From CAVSWT01 sp963731745 (lineage in GTDB: Bacteria > Bacteroidota > Ignavibacteria > Ignavibacteriales > Ignavibacteriaceae): a DNA stretch of 64,000 bases. Location: the NCBI GenBank assembly GCA_963731745.1, contig CAVSWT010000013.1:62001-126000 (forward strand), given 5' to 3'. The notes beneath the pieces were generated by a model. The model worked only from the letters and a program-made list of their open reading frames with translations. It was not told the DNA's origin and did not search any database. Shown here one piece after another: positions 10,104 through 18,500 of this stretch; within the stretch, counting starts at the first letter, position 1; each line of letters begins with the position of its first letter. Both the position numbers and the translations under genes were made by a program.

Positions 10104-11291
10104 ATGCCAAGTGTAAAGCCTGAAATTCTTTTATGGGCAAGAATAAATTCGCGACTTTCAAAAGAAGATGCTGCTCATAAACTTAACATAAAGGATAGTG
10201 AAAAAATAAGTGCGGTAGACAAACTTAGTGCTTTGGAATCTGGGGAAAAAGAACCATCTAGGCCTTTACTACTAAGAATGGCGAAACAATATCATCTTCC
10301 ACTTTTAACTTTTTATCTAGATAAACCACCTAACATTGGTGATAGAGGAAAGGATTTTCGAACTTTACCAACCAACATTGAAGGAACTGATAATGTTAAT
10401 GTAGATATTCTTATTCGAGATATTAAAGCACGTCAAACTACTATACGAGAAACATTAATCGATGCAGATGAAGAAAGGCATCTTGGTTTTATTGGTAGTC
10501 ATAAAATCGAAGATGGTGTTAAAAGTGTTGTCAATTCCATACGCAGGCTTTTAAATTTTGATAGTATTGATTATAGGAAACAATTTAATTATAAAGAGTC
10601 TTTTCGTTTTTTACGTCAAAAAATTGAATCTCAAGGTGTTTTTGTATTACTAAAAGGTAATTTAGGATCTTATCATAGTAATATTCCAGCTACTATTTTT
10701 AGAGGATTTGTACTCTCTGACGACATTGCTCCTTTTATAGTAATTAATGATCAAGATAGTGAATCTGCATGGTCTTTTTCATTGATACACGAGATGTCTC
10801 ATTTATTTTTAGGTCAAACTGGGGTAAGTGGAGCATATTTTGAAAATAACATAGAAAAATTCTGTAACAATGTAGCAAGTGAATTTTTTCTGCCAGAGGA
10901 TGAATTTGAAAAATTCAAAATTACTAATTTTGGTTTTGAGTATTTAAAATCTGAAATATCTGATTATGCTTTTCTGCAAAAACTTAGTAATACTCATATA
11001 GCATATAGACTTTATAAACGGGGAGATATTACTAAGTCAATATGGAATTCATTACGAGAGTTTTACTATAAAAAATGGTTAGAAAATAAAGAAACATCCC
11101 GATATAAAAACAAACAAAAAGATGGTGGTCCAAGTTATTATATTTTGCATAAATATAAACTGGGAACATTGGTTGGATTAGTACAGCGTTTGACGTTTGC
11201 TGGTGCACTAACGACAACAAAAGCAGGCATGCTATTAGAAGTGAGGCCACTTAAGGTTCATAAATTATTTCAATCTGAACAATTTGCTTAG
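10104..11291 (+). CDS. XRE-type HTH / ImmA-IrrE metallopeptidase fusion (antitoxin-like)
   Basis: The 395 aa protein has an N-terminal helix-turn-helix at about residues 5-65 and an ImmA/IrrE (COG2856) zinc peptidase domain at about 170-300, with the HEMSH metal motif at 229-233. Proteins of this layout act as regulators that cleave a partner repressor or serve as the antitoxin-like partner of a toxin. The next gene starts 14 bases downstream on the same strand, so they form an operon. No good ribosome site precedes the ATG. The type of regulation is inferred from family knowledge. Confidence 0.88.
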   Translation: MPSVKPEILLWARINSRLSKEDAAHKLNIKDSEKISAVDKLSALESGEKEPSRPLLLRMAKQYHLPLLTFYLDKPPNIGDRGKDFRTLPTNIEGTDNVNVDILIRDIKARQTTIRETLIDADEERHLGFIGSHKIEDGVKSVVNSIRRLLNFDSIDYRKQFNYKESFRFLRQKIESQGVFVLLKGNLGSYHSNIPATIFRGFVLSDDIAPFIVINDQDSESAWSFSLIHEMSHLFLGQTGVSGAYFENNIEKFCNNVASEFFLPEDEFEKFKITNFGFEYLKSEISDYAFLQKLSNTHIAYRLYKRGDITKSIWNSLREFYYKKWLENKETSRYKNKQKDGGPSYYILHKYKLGTLVGLVQRLTFAGALTTTKAGMLLEVRPLKVHKLFQSEQFA

Positions 11292-11305
11292 GAGAGAATT
11301 TTATT

Positions 11306-11827
11306 TTGCTTTATTTACTTGATGCTAATACTCTAATAGATGCAAAACGTGATTACTATCCCATTGAACGCATTCCAGAATTTTGGGATTGGATTATTTA
11401 TCAAGGGAAGCAAACTAAAATCAAAATTCCAATTGAGGTATATGAAGAATTTTCAGATTCCAAAGATAAAGATGGTGAAAAAGATTCTCTTGCAACATGG
11501 GCAGAACAAATCGAGGTTAAAGATTCACTATTATTTCAAGAAGAAGTTGAACAAGATTTGGTTGCCCGTATTACTTATGGTGGTTACTTAGCAAATCCAA
11601 CTGACGATGAACTTGAAAGTATTGGAAGAGACCCATTTTTATTAGCTTATGCGCTAAAAGATATTGAAAATAGATGTGTTGTTACAACAGAATCATCAAA
11701 ACCATCACGAAAAGGCGCTAATCGTCATATCCCAGATGTATGCAGAGATTTTAATATTCGTTGTATAAATAATTTCCAAATGATACATGAATTGAATTTT
11801 AGTACAAATTGGAAAAAATCTTTATAA
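11306..11827 (+). CDS. DUF4411 family PIN-like protein, probable toxin
   Basis: The 173 aa start MLYLLDANTLIDAKRDYY, the DUF4411 signature. The LLDxNxLI opening with Asp6 is the first acidic residue of a PIN-type nuclease, and further acidic residues near RDPFLLAYA and the C-terminal CVVTTE strand fit the same fold. In related operons DUF4411 pairs with an HTH/ImmA-IrrE protein, as here, which suggests a type II toxin-antitoxin-like unit in which this is the ribonuclease. The start is TTG at 11306, chosen because GGAGAG lies nine bases upstream and the conserved MLYLLD begins there. Toxicity is inferred. Confidence 0.83.
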   Translation: MLYLLDANTLIDAKRDYYPIERIPEFWDWIIYQGKQTKIKIPIEVYEEFSDSKDKDGEKDSLATWAEQIEVKDSLLFQEEVEQDLVARITYGGYLANPTDDELESIGRDPFLLAYALKDIENRCVVTTESSKPSRKGANRHIPDVCRDFNIRCINNFQMIHELNFSTNWKKSL

Positions 11828-12220
11828 TATTACATCTTTCTTATTTAAAATAATAATTTAATAGTACTGCTTAACCTCTTTAATAAGTAAAAAGTCAAAG
11901 GATCAGCATAAAACAAAAAGTTTTACCCAACCAATCCTACGCCGCTTCATCATTAATAATTTAATTGCAATTTTCTAAAATCTCATCCATTCCCTGATAC
12001 ACAAATAAAAACCCATGTTTTATTTTTGGGCTCAAGTTTAAAAAGCTTGGCATTACATATAAATCGTTATAGCTGCTAAGTCATAAAACGAAGAGAAGGA
12101 CTAAATAAAATAAGGGAATCAATCCTAAAATAACCTGGCAGTAAAAACAATGCTTAATGCGGCAGTGAATAATAGTCTCGCAAAACGATAAAAATGAATG
12201 ATTATATGTAAAAAAATATG
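11828..12220. other. intergenic region upstream of the 21-nt array
   Basis: These 393 bp are AT-rich without a credible ORF. No strong terminator is seen after the DUF4411 gene. If the array is transcribed on the + strand its promoter should lie here; I cannot single one out. Confidence 0.45.
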
Positions 12221-12472
12221 GTAGGAAACGTATTGCAGCCGGTAGGAACCGCATTGTAACTGGTAGGAACCATTTTGCAACTCGTAGGAATCATATTGCA
12301 TCTGGTAGGAACGGCATTGTAACTCGTAGGAATCGCATTGTAACTGGTAGGAATCGCATTGTAAGTCGTAGGAACCATAATGTAAGCGGTAGGAATGGCA
12401 TTGTAGGCAGTAGGAATCATAATGTAACGGGTAGGAAAGGCATTGTAACGGGTAAGGAAAGACAAAACGGCG
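12221..12472 (+). repeat. tandem array of about twelve 21-nt units
   Basis: Unit starts fall exactly every 21 bases: 12221, 12242, 12263, 12284, 12305, 12326, 12347, 12368, 12389, 12410, 12431 and a decayed one at 12452. The first seven bases GTAGGAA are invariant in eleven units, and position 13-15 plus the following base (mostly ATTG, one TTTG and two AATG) is nearly so. Positions 8-11 and 17-21 vary. There are no spacers and no indels. On the antisense strand two overlapping frames are open only because the unit lacks stops. The + strand gives an AGGA core per unit. Units 2 and 3 can close this core in a four-base-pair stem (CGGT/ACCG and TGGT/ACCA), unit 7 weakly. Function is unknown; a repeat RNA is the leading idea. 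Confidence 0.9.
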
Positions 12473-12514
12473 GAAATGCATGACTGATTGAGTGAATGAT
12501 TGATAACAATTTCA

Positions 12515-12595
12515 ATGTCACACTGAGCCCCGTCGAAGTGTGAGTCACCATGACCTTTCAGTCTTCGAGAGCCTCAGACTGACATGGGAATGTTA
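12515..12595. repeat. CACTGAGC-type inverted repeat, copy 1
   Basis: The element begins ATGTCACACTGAG and ends CTCAGACTGACAT, with internal GTCGAAGTGTGAG and CAGTCTTCGAGAG arms. The CACTGAGCC..GTCGAAGTG word is a common intergenic palindrome in Bacteroidota/Chlorobi genomes. It shares its layout with 12679-12747. Confidence 0.7.
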
Positions 12596-12678
12596 ATACT
12601 GTTATATGAATAAAATATTTCTTGAAGAATTGATAGACGTATGAATGACAACACAAAATATTACGTTAACATTTTTAC

Positions 12679-12747
12679 TGTCTCACTGAGCCCGGTCGAA
12701 GTGTGAGTTATTCTTAACATTCAGTCTTCGAGATCCTCAGACTGACA
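12679..12747. repeat. CACTGAGC-type inverted repeat, copy 2
   Basis: The second copy has TGTCTCACTGAG and CTCAGACTGACA ends and the same internal GTCGAAGTGTGAG / CAGTCTTCGAGA arms as copy 1. The two copies differ mostly in the central spacer. Confidence 0.7.
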
Positions 12748-12853
12748 TTTTCATATTATGAGCAGACAGGAATGTCTACTCTTAATTTGGGAAATAATAC
12801 GGCTTAATATCCAGCCGAAAAATAAACATCAATAAATAAAAGGAGAGACTTAT

Positions 12854-13582
12854 ATGTCCAACAAATCAAAAAGTTCGATTTCAGAACAGTTGAATGCTTC
12901 ACAGGTAGCAATAACAAACACACTTGCCGATGCAGAAATTCAAGGATTGGTAACACAGTTCGGCTACACTCCGGAAAAGATGACTGAAGGGAAAGCGCTG
13001 TATGATACCGCATTAAGCGCAGTAAATGCCCAGATAGCTTCTGCGGGTTCGCAGTTTCAGGCTACAAGCAATTTGAAAGCAGCGGAAACAGTTGCCCGCG
13101 ATGCATACCAGGCGCTGGCAAAAGTAGCACGTGCAGTTTTCATAAATGATTCTGCAAGGCTGGCGCAGCTGGGTCTTAACGGCGCTATGCCCAGGACAAT
13201 TGCAGCATTTATAAGCTCGGCTTATGCTGTGTTTGATAATGCAGTTAACGTACCGGAAATAAAATCTGCGTTGGCATCATTCGGTTACAGTGATGAAAAG
13301 CTCGCATCTGAAAGACAGAAAATTACTGCTTACGATTCTGCAAACCAGGTACAGGAATCATTGAAAGGCGCGGCACAGCAGGCAACCCGCGACCAGGACA
13401 CTGCGTTAAAAGCAATGAATGCATGGCTGGCGCAGTATATTAAAATTGCCAAGGTAGCGTTGCGCGATAAAAAACAGCTTCTTGAAAAAATAGGAGTAGC
13501 AGCACGCACCACTAAAACAGCAGCACAAAGAAACGCATCAAGGAAAAAGACTCAAACAGCACCGGTAAGTCAAGTTGCGTAA
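12854..13582 (+). CDS. alanine-rich all-helical protein with internal duplication, unknown
   Basis: The 242 aa have no signal peptide or membrane segment and look wholly alpha-helical. Residues about 22-108 and 128-215 align with each other: both contain an EI..L..FGY(T/S)..EK(M/L) block, then long Ala/Gln-rich helices, then KVA and a D...L..(L/I)G ending. The tail is basic (RNASRKKTQ). I do not recognise the family. The gene is visibly richer in G and C than its neighbours, with many GCG, GGC and CTG codons, suggesting high expression or transfer. It has an optimal AGGAGAG site at 12841 and is followed by a perfect terminator hairpin. It lies between the 21-nt array and palindromic repeats. 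A structural or nucleic-acid-associated role is only a guess. Confidence 0.85.
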   Translation: MSNKSKSSISEQLNASQVAITNTLADAEIQGLVTQFGYTPEKMTEGKALYDTALSAVNAQIASAGSQFQATSNLKAAETVARDAYQALAKVARAVFINDSARLAQLGLNGAMPRTIAAFISSAYAVFDNAVNVPEIKSALASFGYSDEKLASERQKITAYDSANQVQESLKGAAQQATRDQDTALKAMNAWLAQYIKIAKVALRDKKQLLEKIGVAARTTKTAAQRNASRKKTQTAPVSQVA

Positions 13583-13661
13583 ATTAAAAATTGAATGGAT
13601 GAATGATTGAATGGACCAATGATTGAATGATTGATTGTAGGAAATAATCCTAGCGCTCTAA

Positions 13662-13697
13662 ATAAACCCGATCCGATAGTTGTCGGATCGGGTTTAT
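13662..13697 (+). terminator. terminator hairpin after the helical-protein gene
   Basis: A perfect 15-bp stem ATAAACCCGATCCGA / TCGGATCGGGTTTAT with loop TAGTTG lies 80 bases after the stop codon. The stem is G/C-rich at its core, but no long T tract follows. Confidence 0.7.
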
Positions 13698-13722
13698 ATC
13701 TACAAGCTTTGATGTTTTGACT

Positions 13723-13850
13723 TGCCATGAGCTTTAGCTCGTGGAATAAAAACCTGTAAATCTGTGGGACTTTAGTCCAAAAAAAACTAATTTGGGCTAA
13801 AGCCCGATAATTTTATTGATTATTCACCCCACGACCTAAAGTTCGTGGCA
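13723..13850. repeat. compound palindromic intergenic element (TTGCCAyGAGCT...CGTGGCAA)
   Basis: Four palindromes are nested between inverted ends: CCATGAGCTTTAGCTCGTGG (13725-13744), GGACTTTAGTCC (about 13767-13778), GGGCTAAAGCCC (13794-13805) and CCACGACCTAAAGTTCGTGG (13829-13848). The outer TTGCCA and TGGCAA ends are complementary. Words of this kind recur between genes in many Bacteroidota. They may form RNA structure or be miniature mobile elements. There is no coding content. Confidence 0.75.
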
Positions 13851-13894
13851 ATGCATTCATGCCTCGTTTCTGCTTGAGGTGATTTTATAGTAAC

Positions 13895-14253
13895 ACCGCA
13901 ATTCATGGCGGTGATGCTGAGCTAAAGGCTAACATCGGGATTTATCCCGTTGAGAGTTAAACTCACCTCCCCACTCCTCTAACTGTTTCAACAGTTTACA
14001 TTTCTTACTATTCAATTTCATTGAATAGTAATCTATATGATATGGGGATACTTAATAAACCGTTAAAACGGTTGAGGATAGTTGGAGGAGACTTCCTCAC
14101 AATCACCCCGATAAATCGAGGTGTTAACCTTTGATAAGCATGTAAGAATCACGATTGACTTGGGGTTTTAACCGTTAGAAAGAAAAGTTAACCTCATAAT
14201 TTATAATAATGATAGAAGCATAATCACCCTGATTAAATCAAGGTGTTTATTAA
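13895..14253. repeat. hairpin-rich dispersed intergenic repeat, copy B
   Basis: Homologous to 8925-9207. Modules are a CACCGC/GCGGTG hairpin (about 13895-13914), GCTAAAGGCTAAC...GGGATTTATCCC, a GTGAGTTTAACTCTC-type hairpin, AACTGTTTCAACAGTT (13981-13996), an ATTCAAT..ATTGAAT hairpin, AACCGTTAAAACGGTT (14059-14074), a CCCCGATAAATCGAGG hairpin (about 14107-14122), GTTAACCTTTGAT, and a CACCCTGATT...AATCAAGGTG hairpin at the end. The last lies just after the stop of the minus-strand T9SS gene and may also act as its terminator. Confidence 0.72.
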
Positions 14254-14268
14254 TTATCAGCCAAAATC

Positions 14269-15465
14269 TTACTTCAACAAAACAATCTTTTTAATATCCG
14301 AATAATTTCCCGCCGTAATTCTGTAAAAATAAACTCCCGATGCCAAACTTGAAGCATTAAAATTAATCTCATGAATGCCTGCACTTTTTATTTCATTTAC
14401 AAGAGTGCTTACTTCTCTTCCTAAAATGTCATAAATCTTTAAAGTTACTTTTTCTTCCAGAGGAATTTGATATTTTATTTTTGTGGTCGGGTTAAATGGA
14501 TTAGGGTAGTTTTGTTTCAAATTAAAAACGGCGGCTTGATTGCGTTGTTCACTCAAACCCGAAACCGGAGAGTTATTAAAATATATTTTCCCTTGTTGTC
14601 CTACAGTCCAGCCTAATTGATTATTCCAAAAATTCACATCATATAAATCTCCGGCAAAATCTACAGATTGTTTATTCCAATTTACGCCCCCATCTATCGT
14701 GCTTAAAATTGTAGATGTTCCTGTAACTACGCCTATTACCGGAGAAATAAAATGTACCGCAAATAAATCGTTCGTTGTTCCGCTGGTTAGAGGAATCCAT
14801 GATTCTCCGCCATTTTCCGTTTTTAAAATTATACCGTTGTAACCAACAACATACCCAACATTATCAATAAAGGAAACTGAACGTAAGTTTGATGTGGTGC
14901 CGCTGACTTGGTTGTCCCACTCCAAACCTCCATTTATAGTTTTTAAAATGGTTCCATTAAAACCAACAGCATATATTATATTAGAGTCCACCATAAAACA
15001 TCCTGAAAGTTCCTGTTGTGTATTGCTAATTTGATTATCCCATTTAATTCCACCATCGTTAGTTTTTAATATCACGCCAGATTGTCCGGTTGAAATTCCC
15101 ATCAACGAATCATAGAAATGCACGTGTACTAAATGTGTCATTGTATTGCTGGTTTGCTGCGACCAATTACCGCCGGCATTCACTGTTCTTAAAATTAATC
15201 CTGATTCACCTACGACTGTACCATTTAATGAATCAGAAAAGTAAACATCACGCAGAAATTTTGTCGTCCCACTCGGTCTTTTAGACCATATTAATCCTTG
15301 ATTATTTGTGGCAAGAATTAATCCATTCGTCCCAACAATAAATCCGGAAGTTGGCGAAAAAATTGAAATGCCTAACAATACTTCTGAGGTATTACTTTGC
15401 TGCTGTGTCCATTGTGGAAATATTTTAAAAGTAATTAATAAATAGATTATAAATATATATTTCAT
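14269..15465 (-). CDS. T9SS-secreted YCF48/BNR-like beta-propeller protein
   Basis: The 398 aa begin with a short signal peptide (residues about 1-17, FKIFPQW). Six propeller blades follow, each with a VxLKTxDGGxxW-type Asp-box and a VGxxG motif, spanning about residues 20-300. A T9SS type A sorting domain (QNYPNPFNP, about residues 315-398) sends it through the outer membrane to the cell surface. YCF48-like propellers bind proteins, but the partner is unknown. The last 75 codons are almost identical in DNA to the end of the amylase gene just upstream, marking recombination between the two. The two genes are 52 bases apart and on the same strand. Confidence 0.9.
   Translation of the reverse strand: MKYIFIIYLLITFKIFPQWTQQQSNTSEVLLGISIFSPTSGFIVGTNGLILATNNQGLIWSKRPSGTTKFLRDVYFSDSLNGTVVGESGLILRTVNAGGNWSQQTSNTMTHLVHVHFYDSLMGISTGQSGVILKTNDGGIKWDNQISNTQQELSGCFMVDSNIIYAVGFNGTILKTINGGLEWDNQVSGTTSNLRSVSFIDNVGYVVGYNGIILKTENGGESWIPLTSGTTNDLFAVHFISPVIGVVTGTSTILSTIDGGVNWNKQSVDFAGDLYDVNFWNNQLGWTVGQQGKIYFNNSPVSGLSEQRNQAAVFNLKQNYPNPFNPTTKIKYQIPLEEKVTLKIYDILGREVSTLVNEIKSAGIHEINFNASSLASGVYFYRITAGNYSDIKKIVLLK
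14282..14505 (-). repeat. 224-bp direct repeat (T9SS domain coding), copy 1
   Basis: This stretch, encoding the sorting-domain C terminus of the propeller gene, matches 15531-15754 with only about five mismatches. The proteins differ upstream of it, so the similarity is confined to the sorting tag. Confidence 0.9.
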
Positions 15466-15517
15466 AAGACATACCTATTAATGAGTGCAAACATCATCTA
15501 GTCATATCAATTATAAC

Positions 15518-18500
15518 TTATTTTAGTAATACAATCTTTTTAATATCCGAATAATTTCCCGCCGTAATTCTGTAAAAATAAACTCCCGATGCCAAATTTG
15601 AAGCATTAAAATTAATCTCATGAATGCCTGCACTTTTTATTTCATTTACAAGAGTGCTTACTTCTCTTCCTAAAATATCATAAATCTTTAAAGTTACTTT
15701 TTCTTCCAGAGGAATTTGATATTTTATTTTTGTGTTCGGGTTAAATGGATTAGGATAATTCTGGAAAAGTTTAAATTGTTTTACAGTTAAAATATTTTCA
15801 TCTGAAACATCGACTGTAACTGAATCTGTACCGTAATAAAATATCTTTGCCTGGTTTTCATTTAAATTGATTAAGAAATTATTTCGCTGCGAAGGCAAAA
15901 CTTCATTTACGGTTCCGTCGATTAAATTTGTTAGATAATATTTGCTGGTTCCATCCCATGGCAGTCCGCTTATATCAATTGAATTCGAAATAATTTCATT
16001 TTTGAAGTTTGCTGCTGTTATTAAAATATTCTTACCGCTGGTTGAAGCATAAGTATAAATTTTAGAAGGTTCGCTATTATTAATTCTTGTTAATTCCGGA
16101 TTATGCACAAACTGTTTACGAATTTGAATTAATTTTTTAAAGTAGGGTGTTAGATTATCAGGATCGCTCCAATCAATCTTACCACGGTTTGTTTTTTCAC
16201 CGACTTCGCCGCCGGAATAAATTAGCGGGACACCATTTAAAGTGAACAATATAGAATGTGCTAATTCAGATCTTTTTGAATCGAATGAAGATGTCATCCT
16301 AACTTCATCATGATTTTCAACGAATTGGAAAGGACGCGCATAAGAATTATAATGCCTCATCACTTCATTATTAAAATCATCAATAGAATTTGTCCCGGAA
16401 ATAGCACCGAGCAGCTTTGTTCTTAAATCCCAATTGTTAGCCGAGTCAAATCTCTTTTGAAAGAAAGTTGAATCGGATGACGAAGCTTCAGCTTCAAGAA
16501 AAACTTCCGGCTTAATGTTTTTTAATCTCTCACGCCATTCAGGCCAGAATAGATGACTTCTTTGTTCAACACCCCAGGCAACATCGCATCTGAAGCCGTC
16601 TATGTCATATGCTCTAACCCAGTGTTCAGCAACATCAATAAAATATTTTCTTACATCCGGGTTTTGGTGATTTAGGTTGGGAAGAGTTGCCCAATCAAAT
16701 AAGTAATCAAAATTTGAATTTCCCGGTTCACCGCTCCAAATATAAAAATCTGCATATGGCGAATACTCCCTGTACTCAAATACGTTCTGCATAAACGGAT
16801 GCTGAATTGACGTATGATTAACCACAAAATCAAGCAGCACTTTAATATTTGCATTTTTCAGTTCAAGCATCATCTGCTTAAATTCTGCTTCGGTTCCGTA
16901 ATCTTCTTCGAAACCATAATAGTCAGTTATCTCATAGCCATGAATTGTTGGGCCTTTATAAATAGGCATAAACCAAATTGTATTTATACCTAATTCTTTC
17001 ATATAAGGAATTTTATCTATTACACCTAAAAATCCGCCTTGATCTGAAAATGATCGTGGATAAATTTCATATACAATTGCATCGTCTATCCAGGCAGAAT
17101 GTTCGTTAATATTTGGGATTCTAACAATTCCATTCTCAACTTTAACTAACATTCTTGCGGTTTTAATTCTAGCCTTTGCATCTCTTACTCGAACATTAAA
17201 ATAATATTCGCCGTCAGTAGAGGACATATCAATTTCAGCGGTTGAGCCTGAAGGAGTTATATTTACTACTACCGGGTTCCGTAAATCCTGCGACCAGGTA
17301 TAAGTTAATCCAAGATTCTCAGGCGAAGATGCGGTCGCTGTAAGTGTAACTTTATTATTATTAACTGTACCGCTGACAGAAATGGATGGAGTTACATCAG
17401 GATTATAAGAAAGCACAATGGTTTTGGAAGTTGAAGTAAATCCTTTAGAGTCTGTTGCGCTTACATAAACACTATTGTCACCGGATTTTAATGTTACCGG
17501 AACAGCAAATTCACCATTTACAACTGCTTTAGCGGTTTGCACTGAATTATAAAAGAATGACAAAGTATGTATTGCAGTATCACTCAATGTACCATGAATT
17601 GTAACTTCGGGATGAAAATATTCAACTCCCGGAGTTAGAATAGTAATTACCGGCCCATAAGCAGCAAGACTGTCCGAGATATCTTTAGACTTAAGCGAAA
17701 GTATACCTCTTCCCTTTCCATCAAGCCTTACCAAACTCGGCCCCATTTTTTGTCCTGCAGGAATATAATTTGCAAGCATTCTGTTTTGCCAAAAGCCGCT
17801 TCTTATAAATGCGGCATCATATATATCGGGGTCTTCATTTGTATCAATTCCACCATCGCCTGAAGTCACTTCGTAGCTGCTTCCGCTTTTATCTTCAGCC
17901 GCTAGATATGAAAACAAGTATATATATCTTTCATTTGTCCATCCGGAAAGTAAGCTGTCTAATAATTGAAGACTTACTTTGAATCTAAATTCATTAGCAG
18001 TAACTGCATCGCTATTAATATCGAGTAATAAATCACTATAAGTTAATGGAGTGCGGCTGGTAATAAATCGATTTTCTTTTGAAGTATTTTCAAAAGCGTT
18101 GCCCGGCGCTCCTATCAAAGCCATCAAACCGTTATCCTGCCACTCAAAAGTTTTTATATCAAAGCCAATCGGATCGTTTACAATCGTTGTTGTCGGATTC
18201 GAAATGATCATTCCAATTCTTGTCCTATCAGAAATTTTTCTCATCTTAATTATGAACTGAAGCGAATCATGCAATGAAGTTTCATCAATTCTTGTTGAAA
18301 GAATATCGCCTGAACCATCATCTACTCCAGCTGGATAGGTATAAGGCTCGTCGTAAATCGCATCTACTATTAATTTGCCTGTACCATTTGAATAAACTCC
18401 GTAAGAATAAATTTCCTGTGCACTGACATTTTCTATATTAGAATATGAAACAGAAACAGTATGCCTGCCTTCCCCTGTAAAGTTAACATCAGCACTTACA

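Larger units (their letters stand above)
12473..12853. other. spacer between the 21-nt array and the helical-protein gene
   Basis: The 380 bp hold a GATTGAGTGAATGATTGAT stretch at about 12485-12503 (similar words recur at 13608-13637 after the gene) and two related imperfect inverted repeats annotated separately. The last 80 bases before the gene are AT-rich and must carry its leader, with an AGGAGAG ribosome site at 12841. Confidence 0.6.

Noticed and set aside
12221..12472. CRISPR array
   Set aside because: Units are contiguous with no spacers, the unit is only 21 nt, and no cas gene is near.
12125..12481. Long antisense ORFs (118 and 87 aa) across the 21-nt array, encoding seven-residue repeats
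   Set aside because: Two overlapping frames are both open because the repeat unit lacks stop codons; neither has a ribosome site. This is a property of the repeat, not evidence of a protein.
13330..13512. Antisense ORF inside the helical-protein gene
   Set aside because: GC-rich coding on the + strand leaves the opposite strand open by chance.
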